In this document: positions 33,662 to 42,011 of the stretch, in pieces | Numbering within the stretch: position 1 is the stretch's first letter | Layout of the letters: each line of letters begins with the position of its first letter | Origin: Gemmatimonadota bacterium | Lineage (GTDB): Bacteria > Gemmatimonadota > Gemmatimonadetes > Gemmatimonadales > Gemmatimonadaceae | Reading direction: 5' to 3' | Length of the DNA: 47,875 nt | Assembly (NCBI GenBank): GCA_016871855.1 | Contig: VHBQ01000013.1 | Location: 1 to 47,875 of the forward strand | Notes under the pieces: model-generated | What the model was told of the DNA's origin: nothing | The model's input: only the letters and a program-made list of their open reading frames with translations | The model's database searches: none | Translations under genes and position numbers: made by a program

Positions 33662-34662
33662 CGGGACTTGTCGCCACGCCAACGCCGGCCGACTACGCGC
33701 AGCTGCGCGAGGACGCGGGGCTGGTGGACCGTACGGCCCGACGGCGCTTCGTCTTCGATGGCGCGCAGGCCGGCGCGACCCTCACCGGACTGCTTACCAA
33801 CGACGTGCTCGCCCTGCAGCCAGGACACGGGCAGTACGCGGCGGCGCTGACGCCCAAGGGAAAGGTGCTCGCCGATCTGCGCGTCTTCCGTCGCGTGGGC
33901 GGCGACTATCTGGTCGACGTCGCGGCGCCGGCGGCGCCGGGACTGGCGGCGATGCTGCGCAAGTACGTCAACCCACGGATCGCGCGCTACGCCGATGTCA
34001 GCGACGCGCTGGCGTGCCTCGGCGTCGCGGGGCCCCACGCGCGCCAGGTCGTGGCGCACGCCCTCGCCTGCTCACCGGCGACCTTCGATCTTCTGCCGCC
34101 CTACGCGAGCGCCGAGGTGCCGTTCGGCGACGGCGCCGTGATGGTCGCGCGCGCCGATGACTACGGCGTGGACGGTTTCGACTGCTTCGTGGATGCCGCG
34201 CGTTCGGATATCGTGCGCGACGCGCTCGTGCGCTCCGGAGCCGCGCCGGCGTCAGAGCCCGCGCTCGAGGTGGTGCGCATCGAAGCGGGGCGCCCCGCGT
34301 GGGGAGCCGACATGAACGACGAGACGCTCACGCAGGAGGCGCTGCTCGACACGCTCGAGGCGATCTCGCACACCAAGGGGTGCTACACCGGACAGGAGGT
34401 CGTCGCGCGCCTGCATTTCCGCGGCCACGTGAACAAGCTGCTGCGCGGCCTCCGGCTCGACGCGATGCCCGGCGATGGAGCGCGTGTCGTGACTGGCGAC
34501 GCGGACGTGGGCGACGTGCGCTCGCGCGCGGTGTCGCCGCGCCTTGGCGCCATCGCGCTCGGCATGATCCGGCGCGAGGTGGAGCCCGGCGCCAGCGTCG
34601 AAGTGCGCTGGGAAGGCGGCGCCACGCGCGCCGTCGTCACGGCCCTGCCCTTCCCGGCATGA
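33658..34662 (+). CDS. ygfZ: Folate-binding YgfZ/GcvT-like protein
   Basis: A 334-residue protein of the GcvT/YgfZ fold. The diagnostic K-G-C-Y-T-G-Q-E-V-V-A-R motif is near residue 240, and the N-terminus has L-T-N-D-V-L-A-L-x-P-G-x-G-Q-Y-A-A-x-L-T-P-K-G. YgfZ binds tetrahydrofolate and supports assembly or repair of certain iron-sulfur enzymes. That fits a position just behind glcF, which encodes a two-cluster protein. The ATG overlaps the HAD-like gene stop and its own stop overlaps the epimerase start. Confidence 0.94.
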   Translation: MTGLVATPTPADYAQLREDAGLVDRTARRRFVFDGAQAGATLTGLLTNDVLALQPGHGQYAAALTPKGKVLADLRVFRRVGGDYLVDVAAPAAPGLAAMLRKYVNPRIARYADVSDALACLGVAGPHARQVVAHALACSPATFDLLPPYASAEVPFGDGAVMVARADDYGVDGFDCFVDAARSDIVRDALVRSGAAPASEPALEVVRIEAGRPAWGADMNDETLTQEALLDTLEAISHTKGCYTGQEVVARLHFRGHVNKLLRGLRLDAMPGDGARVVTGDADVGDVRSRAVSPRLGAIALGMIRREVEPGASVEVRWEGGATRAVVTALPFPA

Positions 34663-35663
34663 CGACGGCGCTGATCACCGGCGCGACCGGGCTGGTTGGA
34701 TCGCATCTCGCCACGCAGCTCCTGCGCGAGGGCTGGACCGTGCGCGCACTGGTGCGCGACCGCGCGCGCGCTGGCTGGCTGTCGGCGCAGGGTGTGACGC
34801 TGCACGACGGCGACACACTGGATGCCGACGCGTTCCGACGCGCCGCCGAAGGCGCACAGTTCGTCTTCCACTGCGCCGCCGCGATCACACCGCGCGGCGG
34901 ATGGGAGGCGTTTCGCGCGCCGAACATCGACGGCACGCGCAACGCCATCGAGGCCGCGTCAGACGTCGGCGCGCGCTTGCTGCACCTCAGCTCGGTGGCC
35001 GTCTATGGTCCGGACGGACGCTACGCCTTTATGCACGACGGCGGCCTGCAGGAGCTGCAGCCGCTGCGCCCCATTCCCGAGGCCGCCTGGTACGCCCGGT
35101 CGAAGCGCGAGTCGGAGCAACTCGTGATGCGCGCGCACGAGGAGGGGCGCATCTGGGCCACGGCCGTTCGCCCGTGCGTCATCTACGGGCCGCGCGACCG
35201 GCAGTTCATTCCACGCGTGGCCGCCGTGCTGGGCCTCCCCCTCGTTCCGCGCATCGGCGCCGGACGCGCGGTGCTCTCGATCGTGCACGCGCGAAGCGTG
35301 GCCGAGGTGGCCGTGCGCGCCGTCACCAGGGAGATCGCCGGTGGGCGTGCTTACAACGTGACCAACGATCCGCCGATCACCGTCAACGAGTTCTACGAGG
35401 CCGCGCAGGAGGGGCTTGGGCGCCGCGCGCGCTGGGTGCCCATTCCCGGCGGCGTACTGCAACGCGTGATGGGCGCGCTCGGCGCGGCCATGCGGACCCT
35501 TGGCGTTCCGGGCTCGTCGCTGCTCAATGCGCGGTCGCTGGACTTTCTGCTCGCCGACAACCCCTTCTCAAGCGAGCGCGCGCGCCGTGAGCTCGGGTGG
35601 GTCAGCACGGTCGACCCGCGTGGCGCGGTGGCCGAGGCGTTTCGATCGCTCACGAACGTTTGA
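34659..35663 (+). CDS. NAD-dependent epimerase/dehydratase (extended SDR)
   Basis: A 334-residue extended SDR enzyme. T-G-A-T-G-L-V-G near the N-terminus binds NAD(P); the catalytic site shows L-S-S-V-A-V-Y-G near residue 108 and Y-A-R-S-K (Tyr-x3-Lys) near residue 144. A C-terminal S-L-L-N-A-R-S-L-D-F-L region and S-S-E-R-A-R-R-E-L-G-W resemble 3-beta-hydroxysteroid dehydrogenase-like or dihydroflavonol reductase-like proteins. Substrate unknown. It is the last gene of the six-gene run that begins with glcD. Confidence 0.92.
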   Translation: MTTALITGATGLVGSHLATQLLREGWTVRALVRDRARAGWLSAQGVTLHDGDTLDADAFRRAAEGAQFVFHCAAAITPRGGWEAFRAPNIDGTRNAIEAASDVGARLLHLSSVAVYGPDGRYAFMHDGGLQELQPLRPIPEAAWYARSKRESEQLVMRAHEEGRIWATAVRPCVIYGPRDRQFIPRVAAVLGLPLVPRIGAGRAVLSIVHARSVAEVAVRAVTREIAGGRAYNVTNDPPITVNEFYEAAQEGLGRRARWVPIPGGVLQRVMGALGAAMRTLGVPGSSLLNARSLDFLLADNPFSSERARRELGWVSTVDPRGAVAEAFRSLTNV

Positions 35664-35681
35664 GGCACATCGGTAGGCCGC

Positions 35682-35715
35682 AAAAGAATGCGGGCGCGAC
35701 TTGCGTCGCGCCCGC
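35682..35715 (-). terminator. Terminator hairpin between epimerase and lipoprotein genes
   Basis: A perfect 10-bp stem GCGGGCGCGA/TCGCGCCCGC (35690-35699 and 35706-35715). Read on the minus strand it is followed by CATTCTTTTG, as for a terminator of the lipoprotein gene. It may also stop transcripts from the convergent epimerase gene. Confidence 0.7.
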
Positions 35716-35737
35716 GTTCATTGCGAAACGACCGAGC

Positions 35738-35899
35738 TTACTTCTTGGTCGTGTCAGCGGCCGGAGCAGCAGCAGCAGCCGAGTCAGCGGCCGGAGCAGC
35801 GGCCGCCGAGTCAGCGGCGGGAGCCGCAGCCGGAGCCTCTTCCTTCTTGGCGCAGGCGGCGAGCACGAGCACAGCGGCGACGAGGGCAATGCGCTTCAT
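35738..35899 (-). CDS. Small Ala/Pro-rich lipoprotein
   Basis: A 53-residue protein. M-K-R-I-A-L-V-A-A-V-L-V-L-A-A-C is a lipoprotein signal with lipobox Cys at residue 16. The mature part is K-K-E-E followed by Ala/Pro repeats of the form A-A-P-A-A-D-S-A-A, ending T-T-K-K. A GGAG sits about ten bases before the ATG at 35899. A candidate promoter lies at 35978-36005, and a terminator follows. Such short lipoproteins can be abundant envelope spacers; the function here is unknown. Confidence 0.8.
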   Translation of the reverse strand: MKRIALVAAVLVLAACAKKEEAPAAAPAADSAAAAPAADSAAAAAPAADTTKK

Positions 35900-36283
35900 T
35901 TGAGCAGTTCTCCAAGGGAGGGACACGTAAGGCACAGCGCGAGACTGCGCCGTGTTACGCAGTGCTCGAACGCGCTGAAATTACAGAGTCAGGACGCGCC
36001 GTCAAGGCGCAAGGCGTGTGCTACATCTGGGGGGGCACACGCCGGCGCTCGCCGTTTCGCCGAACTCCGCCTCCGGTGCACCTCGATGCGCGGTCCCGTC
36101 ACGTTCCGGTGCGCACTGGAGTCAAGCGTTTATGATACACCCTAACCGTCTATTTCGCAAGCGGTTGCGCGTTTGGGGCCCCAGATTGCCTCACGGGGCC
36201 TCCGCCGTCCGTCTATCTTCTGGGTGGTCCCCACTGCCCCGTTTGGCCCCCGATCGGCCCCCCTTCGCCCCTCCGGATCTCTC
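35900..36283. other. Divergent intergenic region, lipoprotein / molybdoenzyme
   Basis: These 384 bases hold no convincing gene. They contain the candidate lipoprotein promoter on the minus strand, a short AT-rich stretch at 36121-36165 with TATGAT at 36131-36136 that could serve the + strand gene, and a C-rich run from 36220 to 36280 just before the molybdoenzyme GTG. I see no repeat phrase of the kinds found in other gaps. Confidence 0.6.
35978..36005 (-). promoter_or_regulatory. Candidate sigma-70-type promoter of the lipoprotein gene
   Basis: On the minus strand TTGACG (36005-36000) and TAATTT (35983-35978) are separated by 16 bases. This gives a leader of about 70 bases before the lipoprotein ATG. 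Confidence 0.4.
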
Positions 36284-38362
36284 GTGACCGAATCCGTCAC
36301 CCAGACCGTGCGCGGCGCCTGCCCGCACGACTGCCCGGACGCCTGCGCGCTCATCACGACCGTTCAGGACGGCCGGGCCGTACGGGTGCAAGGCGACCCG
36401 GACCACCCCATAACGGCGGGGTTTCTCTGCGCGAAGGTGAATCGCTACCTCGAGCGCACGTACCATCCCGAACGGCTGCTGCACCCGCTGAAGCGCGTGG
36501 GACGCAAGGGGCGCGGCGAGTTCGTGCGCGTGAGCTGGGATGAGGCGCTCACGGACATCGGTGCGCGCCTGAGCGACATCGCGGCTGGACCAGACGGCGC
36601 GCAGGCCATCCTGCCGTACTCGTACGCCGGCACGATGGGGATGCTCCAGGGGCAGTCGATGGACCGGCGGTTCTTCCACGCGCTGGGCGCGTCGAAGCTC
36701 GATCGCACCATCTGCAGCACCGCAGGCGCGTGGGGAATGCGCATGACCGTGGGCGCCAACGTCGCCGCCGACATTGAGGGCGTCCCATCGAGCGACCTCG
36801 TGATCATCTGGGGAAGCAACACGCTCACGTCAAATCCGCACCTCTGGCCCTTCGTGCGGCAGGCGCGCGAGCGCGGTGCGCGCGTCGTCTGCATCGACCC
36901 CCTTCGCACGCGCACGGCGGAGCAGTGCGACGAGTGGCTGCCGATTCGCCCGGGCACCGACGCGGCGCTCGCGCTCGGGATGATGCACGTGCTCTTCGCC
37001 GAGGGGCTGCAGGACGACGACTATCTCGAGCGTTATACGCTCGGCGCCGACCAACTGCGCGAGCGGGCGCGCGAGTATCCGCCCGAGCGCGTGGCCGCGA
37101 TCACGGGGCTGCCCGCGGAGCGCATCATCGCGCTGGCACGGGAGTATGGCCGGGCGAAGGCCGCCTTCTTGCGCATCAACTACGGCCTGCAGCGACACGG
37201 CGGCGGCGCGATGGCCGTGCGCACCATTGCCTGCCTCCCGGCGATCACCGGCCATTGGCGACGCCCAGGCGGGGGCGTGCAGTTGTCGACGAGCGCGAAC
37301 TTCAAGTTCAACACCGCCGCGCTCGAGCGCCCCGAGCTCTCGCCCGCGGTGCGCACGATCAACATGATCCGACTCGGCGACGCGTTGACGCGCGTCGACG
37401 CCGGCGTGGGCAGGCCGCCGGTGCGGGCGCTCGTCGTATACAACTCGAACCCGGCCGCCGTGGCGCCCGATCGCAACGCGGTGCTCACCGGACTGCGTCG
37501 TGAGGATCTGTTCACCGTCGTGCTGGAGCACTTTCATACCGACACGGTGGACTATGCCGACTACGTGCTGCCGGCCACCACGCAGCTCGAGCACTGGGAC
37601 GTGCACTTCGCGTACGGGCACCACTACGCGACGCTGAACCGCCCGGCGATCGCCCCGCTCGGCGAGTGCAAGCCGAACACGCAGATCTTCCGCGAGCTCG
37701 CCGCGCGCTGTGGGCTGACGGCACCGTGCTTCACCGACGACGACGAGGCGCTGCTGCGCCAGGCGCTTGACACGAGCGATCCGAAGATGGCGACCGTCAC
37801 GTACGACGCGCTGATGGAGCGCGGGTGGGTGCGGTTGAACGTCCCCACGCCGTATGTGCCGTACGCCGAGGGTGGATTCCTCACGCCAACCGGCAAGTGT
37901 GAGTTCTACTCCGAACGAATGGCGGCGATGGGGCTCGACCCGCTCCCCGCCTTCACGCCGCCGCACGAGTTCCCGGAGCAGGTGCCCGAGTTGGCGGCGC
38001 GCTTCCCGCTGACGCTTGTTTCCTCGCCGCGCCACCAGTTCCTGAACTCGACGTTCGTGAACATCGCGTCCCTGCGGCGCGACGCCGAGCCGGAGGTGAC
38101 GCTGCACCCGGACGACGCCGGCCCACGCGGCATCACCGAGGGCGTGCCCGTGACCGTGTTCAATGATCGCGGCGCCTTTTCGGCGGTGGCGCGGGTCGCT
38201 GACGGCGTGCGCCCGGGCGTCGCGTGGGCGCCGAGCATCTGGTGGGGGAAGTTCAGCATCGACGGGCACAACGCCAACGAGACCACGTCCCAGCGCCTCA
38301 CCGACATGGGGGCGGGGCCGGTCTTCTACGACAACCTCGTGGAGATCGCGCCGGCGGAGTAA
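36284..38362 (+). CDS. Molybdopterin-dependent oxidoreductase with N-terminal 4Fe-4S site
   Basis: A 692-residue protein from the GTG at 36284, placed just before the iron-sulfur motif. C-P-H-D-C-P-D-A-C and a fourth Cys in G-F-L-C-A-K bind a 4Fe-4S cluster. Molybdopterin-binding blocks follow: A-I-L-P-Y-S-Y-A-G-T-M-G, I-C-S-T-A-G-A-W-G (possible Mo/W ligand Cys), V-I-I-W-G-S-N, V-Y-N-S-N-P-A-A, and a C-terminal molydop-binding domain with S-S-P-R-H-Q-F-L-N-S-T. There is no Tat signal, so it is cytoplasmic. It resembles anaerobic-dehydrogenase/acetylene-hydratase-like members common in aerobes; substrate unknown. It is a single-gene unit. Confidence 0.92.
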   Translation: MTESVTQTVRGACPHDCPDACALITTVQDGRAVRVQGDPDHPITAGFLCAKVNRYLERTYHPERLLHPLKRVGRKGRGEFVRVSWDEALTDIGARLSDIAAGPDGAQAILPYSYAGTMGMLQGQSMDRRFFHALGASKLDRTICSTAGAWGMRMTVGANVAADIEGVPSSDLVIIWGSNTLTSNPHLWPFVRQARERGARVVCIDPLRTRTAEQCDEWLPIRPGTDAALALGMMHVLFAEGLQDDDYLERYTLGADQLRERAREYPPERVAAITGLPAERIIALAREYGRAKAAFLRINYGLQRHGGGAMAVRTIACLPAITGHWRRPGGGVQLSTSANFKFNTAALERPELSPAVRTINMIRLGDALTRVDAGVGRPPVRALVVYNSNPAAVAPDRNAVLTGLRREDLFTVVLEHFHTDTVDYADYVLPATTQLEHWDVHFAYGHHYATLNRPAIAPLGECKPNTQIFRELAARCGLTAPCFTDDDEALLRQALDTSDPKMATVTYDALMERGWVRLNVPTPYVPYAEGGFLTPTGKCEFYSERMAAMGLDPLPAFTPPHEFPEQVPELAARFPLTLVSSPRHQFLNSTFVNIASLRRDAEPEVTLHPDDAGPRGITEGVPVTVFNDRGAFSAVARVADGVRPGVAWAPSIWWGKFSIDGHNANETTSQRLTDMGAGPVFYDNLVEIAPAE

Positions 38363-38368
38363 TCCACG

Positions 38369-38543
38369 AGCATCCGCCCGATCCGCGAGATCCGCGTGAA
38401 CGCAGTGGCAGGTCGCTGCCGGGCAAGTTCTCCTGCGAACCGCGGATGACGCGGAGGTCGCGGATGGACGCGGATCGGGCTTGAAGGGAAACACCCCCCA
38501 AAGACCTCCGCGTCCATCCGCCCAATCCGCGTGATCCGCGTCA
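38369..38543. repeat. CGCGGAT/ATCCGCG phrase repeats upstream of the GxxExxY gene
   Basis: Three blocks of the same phrase: forward ATCCGC units (38372-38397), inverted CGCGGAT units (38441-38478), and forward units again (38505-38543). The second and third blocks are near reverse complements of each other. The region starts seven bases after the molybdoenzyme stop. The same family is at 9291-9393. Confidence 0.85.
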
Positions 38544-38643
38544 GAGCCGTTGTAGCTCCGCGCCGCGCGGCGGCCGCGTAAGCGACGCTTGTGCGAGCGC
38601 CCGGTGTGCACGAAAACGCCGAGCCCTGCAATCAAATGGTGAC

Positions 38644-39117
38644 GTGGTCCTGGAGCCGCACCGGATCTTGATTGGCACGCCACGCTCGCCGAGATCACGC
38701 TTGCCCGAACACACGCTCCTACATGCAGAGACAACGCGGAAGGTCGTCGGCGCCTTCTACTACGTCTATAACGCACTCGGTTTCGGCTTCCCAGAACCCG
38801 TCTACCAGCGCGCGCTCACGCGCGTGCTCTCACGCACGATGCGAAGGGTTGATCGCGAGCGCCCGGCAACCGTTCTCTTCGAAGGCGTGGATGTGGGGTC
38901 GTTCCGCCTCGACCTCGTGGTTGACGATTGCGTCGTCGTCGAGATCAAGGCGGTCGACCGGTTCCACTCCGCACACGACGCTCAGCTTCTCAGCTACCTC
39001 CGCGCGTCCGGTCTCGAAGTGGGACTCCTTCTCAACTTCGGCCCCCGTGCTGAGTATCGCCGTCTGGTGCTCTCACGCCGGCCCGACACCTACGCGGCGC
39101 CGCGCAGTTCCGGATAG
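38644..39117 (+). CDS. GxxExxY family protein (PD-(D/E)XK-like)
   Basis: Up to 157 residues. The family motif G-F-P-E-P-V-Y follows L-L-H-A-E-T-T-R-K-V-V-G-A-F-Y-Y-V-Y-N. A nuclease-like core is visible: R-L-D-L-V-V-D-D near residue 90 and V-V-V-E-I-K-A-V near residue 100 (the D and E-x-K of PD-(D/E)XK folds), then a Q-L-L-S-Y-L helix and V-G-L-L-L-N-F-G. Homologues begin a few residues before L-L-H-x-E, so a TTG at 38701 is as likely as the GTG at 38644. Function is unproven. It sits beside a phrase-repeat block and overlaps the convergent MFS gene by 28 bases. Confidence 0.88.
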   Translation: MVLEPHRILIGTPRSPRSRLPEHTLLHAETTRKVVGAFYYVYNALGFGFPEPVYQRALTRVLSRTMRRVDRERPATVLFEGVDVGSFRLDLVVDDCVVVEIKAVDRFHSAHDAQLLSYLRASGLEVGLLLNFGPRAEYRRLVLSRRPDTYAAPRSSG

Positions 39118-40313
39118 CGCCGCAGTGCCCAGGCCGCGTAGATGCCCATGACCACGGCCATTCCGCCGATGGCCATCGGCGTCCCCCAGTGGCGGGCGAT
39201 CCACCCGCTGATGAATGAGCCGATCGGGTTGGTGCCGATGTAGACGGCCACGTAGATGGAGATCACGCGGCCGCGCAGCGCGTCGGGCGTCGCCGACTGA
39301 AGGAGCGCGTTCACCACCGCGCTGTTGACCACCATACAGGCGCCCACGGCAAAGAGCACCGCGCCGGTGAGCAGTTCCGTGCGCGAGAGCGCGACGGCGA
39401 GGAGCAGCACGGGGAAGGCCAGCGACGTGACGACGAGCGCGCGGTGCCGGCGCAGGCGCGGTCCGACCGCGGCGATGCTCAGCGCGCCGATCATCGCCCC
39501 CACGCCCACGCACGTCATCAGCACGCCGTATCCGCCGGCGTCGAGGCCGAGCACGTCGCGCGCGAGCACGGGAAGCAGCGTGAGCACCGGGATGCTCAGC
39601 AGCGAGTAGACGGCGACCACCTGCATCAAGACGGCGGTGAGCCGGTGCGTGCGGACATAGGTGAACGCCTCGCCCAATGCGTGCAGCGCGCGCGCCGGCG
39701 CGGCGGCGGCCGCGTGCGGCAGACGGATCATCGACAGGCTGATGAGCACCGCGAGGTACGACAGCGCGTTGAGGCCGAAGCACCAGGCGATGCCGTAGCG
39801 CGCGATCACAATGGCGGCGAGCGACGGGCCCACGATGCGCGCGAAGTTGAAGCCGCTCGAGTTGAGCGCGATCGCGTCCATCACGTGCTCCTTCCCCACC
39901 AGCTCAATGAACAGCGCCTGCCGCGCCGGAATCTCGAACGCGGCGATGGCGCCGCCGAGCAGCGCGATGGCGATCAGCCAGCCGATGGTGATGTGCCCCG
40001 ACCAGACGAACCACCACAGCAACGCGGCCTCCGCCGCGAGCAGCGCCTGGGCGATGCCGACCACGCGCAGACGCCGCACCCGGTCGGCAACGATGCCGCC
40101 AGGGAGGGAGAGCAGAAGAATCGGGACGGTGCCGGCGGCCGCCACGACGCCGACGAGGAACGCGTCGTTGGAGAGCTGCAGTGCGAGCCACCCCTGCGCC
40201 ACCTGCTGCATCCACGTGCCGACAAGCGACGTCGTCTGCCCGGCGAAGAAGAGCCGGAAGTTCGGCGAGTGAGCGAGCACCCGGAACGGATTCAGTGACG
40301 TGCGCACGGACAT
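39090..40313 (-). CDS. MFS transporter (EntS/MFS_3-like exporter)
   Basis: A 407-residue membrane protein with about 12 helices. The N-terminus F-R-L-F-F-A-G-Q-T-T-S-L-V-G-T-W-M-Q is typical of the MFS_3/enterobactin-exporter-like group, and the loop 2-3 motif G-G-I-V-A-D-R-V-R-R is the MFS signature. A late D-A-L-R-G-R-V segment is also typical. Substrate unknown. I used the ATG at 40313; upstream codons are not MFS-like. It is divergent from the transporter gene at 40397, with an 83-base shared promoter region. Confidence 0.93.
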   Translation of the reverse strand: MSVRTSLNPFRVLAHSPNFRLFFAGQTTSLVGTWMQQVAQGWLALQLSNDAFLVGVVAAAGTVPILLLSLPGGIVADRVRRLRVVGIAQALLAAEAALLWWFVWSGHITIGWLIAIALLGGAIAAFEIPARQALFIELVGKEHVMDAIALNSSGFNFARIVGPSLAAIVIARYGIAWCFGLNALSYLAVLISLSMIRLPHAAAAAPARALHALGEAFTYVRTHRLTAVLMQVVAVYSLLSIPVLTLLPVLARDVLGLDAGGYGVLMTCVGVGAMIGALSIAAVGPRLRRHRALVVTSLAFPVLLLAVALSRTELLTGAVLFAVGACMVVNSAVVNALLQSATPDALRGRVISIYVAVYIGTNPIGSFISGWIARHWGTPMAIGGMAVVMGIYAAWALRRYPELRGAA

Positions 40314-40396
40314 CGGCGAAAGATCGCGAAGGCCCCCGGTGAATGACAGAGCGGTCGCCTTGACCCTCGGCTTGCGGCGTCCGTACACTTCCTCCT

Positions 40397-41053
40397 ATGC
40401 TGTCCGCCTTCTCCGCCGCCACGCTCGGCTTTCTGCTCGGGCTGCGCCACGCCACCGATGCCGACCACGTGGTGGCGGTCACCGCGATCGTCGCGCGCGA
40501 GCGCACGCTGCGGCGTGCGGCCTGGATCGGCGCGCTCTGGGGCGTCGGGCATTCGCTCACGGTGTTTGTCGTCGGCGGCGTCCTCATCGCGTTCCGGCTC
40601 GTCATCCCACCGCGGCTCGGCCTCGTCCTCGAGTTTGGCGTGGCGTTGATGCTCATCGCGCTCGGGTTCAGCAACCTGCGCGGCGGCACCGCGCCGGAGG
40701 CACACGGCCACACGCACGAGTTCGATCACCGGCGACCGCTGCTGATCGGCACCGTGCACGGGCTGGCCGGCTCGGCGGCGGTCGCCATCCTCGTGCTGGC
40801 GGCGATTCCGCAGACGCTCTGGGCATTCGCCTATCTCGCCGTCTTCGGCGTCGGCACGATCGCCGGGATGATGCTGGTGACCCTGATGCTCGCGGCGCCC
40901 GCCGTGTACGCCAGTGAACGCGTCGCGCGCCTGCACGTGGGCATTCGCCTCGCGGCGGGCGCGATCAGTCTCGGCTTCGGACTGCTGCTGGCGCGCGAGC
41001 TGATCGTGCACGGCGGCCTGCTGTCGGCCTCGCCGACCTGGGCACCGAAGTAG
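40397..41053 (+). CDS. UreH/NiCoT-like metal transporter
   Basis: A 218-residue membrane protein with about six helices. G-L-R-H-A-T-D-A-D-H-V-V-A-V-T in the first helix is the H-x4-D-H metal-site signature of nickel/cobalt transporters and UreH proteins. A His-rich loop (A-H-G-H-T-H-E-F-D-H) follows helix 3, then G-T-V-H-G-L-A-G-S-A-A. It probably moves Ni or a similar divalent metal; no urease or hydrogenase gene is in the window to support a specific partner. Confidence 0.88.
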   Translation: MLSAFSAATLGFLLGLRHATDADHVVAVTAIVARERTLRRAAWIGALWGVGHSLTVFVVGGVLIAFRLVIPPRLGLVLEFGVALMLIALGFSNLRGGTAPEAHGHTHEFDHRRPLLIGTVHGLAGSAAVAILVLAAIPQTLWAFAYLAVFGVGTIAGMMLVTLMLAAPAVYASERVARLHVGIRLAAGAISLGFGLLLARELIVHGGLLSASPTWAPK

Positions 41054-41182
41054 CCTTCAGCTCACGGCTTCGGCTCGCGCCGGCCCAGACGTTGAACAGA
41101 CGCAGGCCGACTGCGACCGATATCGAGGCGAGGATCTCGACGAGGAGAAGTTCGGTGATGCTCTGGGGCCACGGGACGCGAC

Positions 41183-41225
41183 GAGGTGCAGGGGAACGGG
41201 CACAGTGAGGTGCAGGGGCACGGGC
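41183..41225. repeat. Two-copy 19-bp direct repeat
   Basis: GAGGTGCAGGGGAACGGGC at 41183-41201 recurs at 41207-41225 with one change (A to C at position 13), period 24. It lies in the 235-base gap before the mutY-like gene. I see nothing else certain in that gap. Confidence 0.75.
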
Positions 41226-41288
41226 TCCAGCGCAAGGTGACACGCGCGGGCAGGACGGACGGTCGCGCGGTGCTTAGTTTCCTCGTCC

Positions 41289-42011
41289 ATGGCTGCCGCT
41301 CGCGCGCGACGTCGCCGCCCCTCCACCCCGTCCGCCGCCGAGGCGCGCGAGTTCTCGCAGCGGTTGCGGGCGTGGTTCCGCCGCCACGCGCGCGCGCTGC
41401 CGTGGCGCGAGACGCGCGACGCGTACCACGTCCTCGTCTCGGAGTTGATGCTCCAGCAGACGCAGGTCTCGCGCGTGCTCGACTTCTACGCCCGCTTCCT
41501 CGAGCGCTTCCCGACGCTCGACACCGTCGCGGCGGCGCGCGAGCGGGAGGTGCTGGCCGCTTGGCGTGGGCTCGGGTATTACGCGCGGGCGCGCAACCTG
41601 CACAAGCTGGCCCGCCGCGTGGTGCGCGAAGAGGCGCACGTGTACGGTGGCGCGCTTCCCGCCGAGCCGGCGGCGCTGCGCGCGCTTCCGGGCATCGGCG
41701 CGTACACCGCCGGGGCGGTGGCCAACTTCGCCTACGAGCGGCGAGCGGCGCTGGTGGACACCAATGTGGCCCGCGTGTTGCAGCGCGTCTTCGCGCCGCG
41801 CCTGCGCCCCAAGCGCGCGCGCGACCTGACGCGCCTGTGGGCGATCGCCGAGGCAGTGCTGCCGCGCACCGGGCGCGCGGCGTGGACGCACAATCAGGCG
41901 CTGATGGAGCTGGGGGCGCTGGTGTGCACGGCGAGGGTGAAGCAGTGCCCGCGGTGCCCGGTGCGGACGATGTGTAGGTCGACTGAGGACTTGGACCGAG
42001 GACTGCGATAG
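41289..42011 (+). CDS. mutY: MutY-like A/G-specific adenine glycosylase, short form
   Basis: A 240-residue HhH-GPD DNA glycosylase that removes adenine opposite 8-oxoguanine. Catalytic Glu in S-E-L-M-L-Q-Q-T-Q-V near residue 52, helix-hairpin-helix L-P-G-I-G-A-Y-T-A-G-A near residue 136, catalytic Asp in V-D-T-N-V-A-R near residue 158, and the 4Fe-4S site C-x6-C-x2-C-x5-C near residues 213-229. The NUDIX-like C-terminal domain that recognises 8-oxoG in full-length MutY (about 350 residues) is missing: the protein stops 11 residues after the last Cys, and those residues are encoded by an AATCG-family repeat copy. Confidence 0.9.
   Translation: MAAARARRRRPSTPSAAEAREFSQRLRAWFRRHARALPWRETRDAYHVLVSELMLQQTQVSRVLDFYARFLERFPTLDTVAAAREREVLAAWRGLGYYARARNLHKLARRVVREEAHVYGGALPAEPAALRALPGIGAYTAGAVANFAYERRAALVDTNVARVLQRVFAPRLRPKRARDLTRLWAIAEAVLPRTGRAAWTHNQALMELGALVCTARVKQCPRCPVRTMCRSTEDLDRGLR
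41984..42009. repeat. AATCG/CGATT-family repeat at the mutY 3' end
   Basis: This 26-base unit matches the inverted-repeat arms around the four-helix-bundle gene with only 3-4 C/T-type or single changes, sharing GGACCGAGGA-TGCGAT. It encodes the last residues of MutY. More CGATT phrases follow to about 42045. Confidence 0.8.

Noticed and set aside
36830-38776. Minus-strand open frame of about 650 codons opposite the molybdoenzyme
   Set aside because: No domain can be seen, composition is Arg/His-rich, and the opposite strand carries a complete molybdopterin oxidoreductase.
40965-41243. Minus-strand fragment with a hydrophobic stretch (around 41070-41160)
   Set aside because: The hydrophobic part has no start codon with a ribosome binding site and the frame continues into the UreH-like gene; too weak to call, though it could be a decayed small membrane gene.
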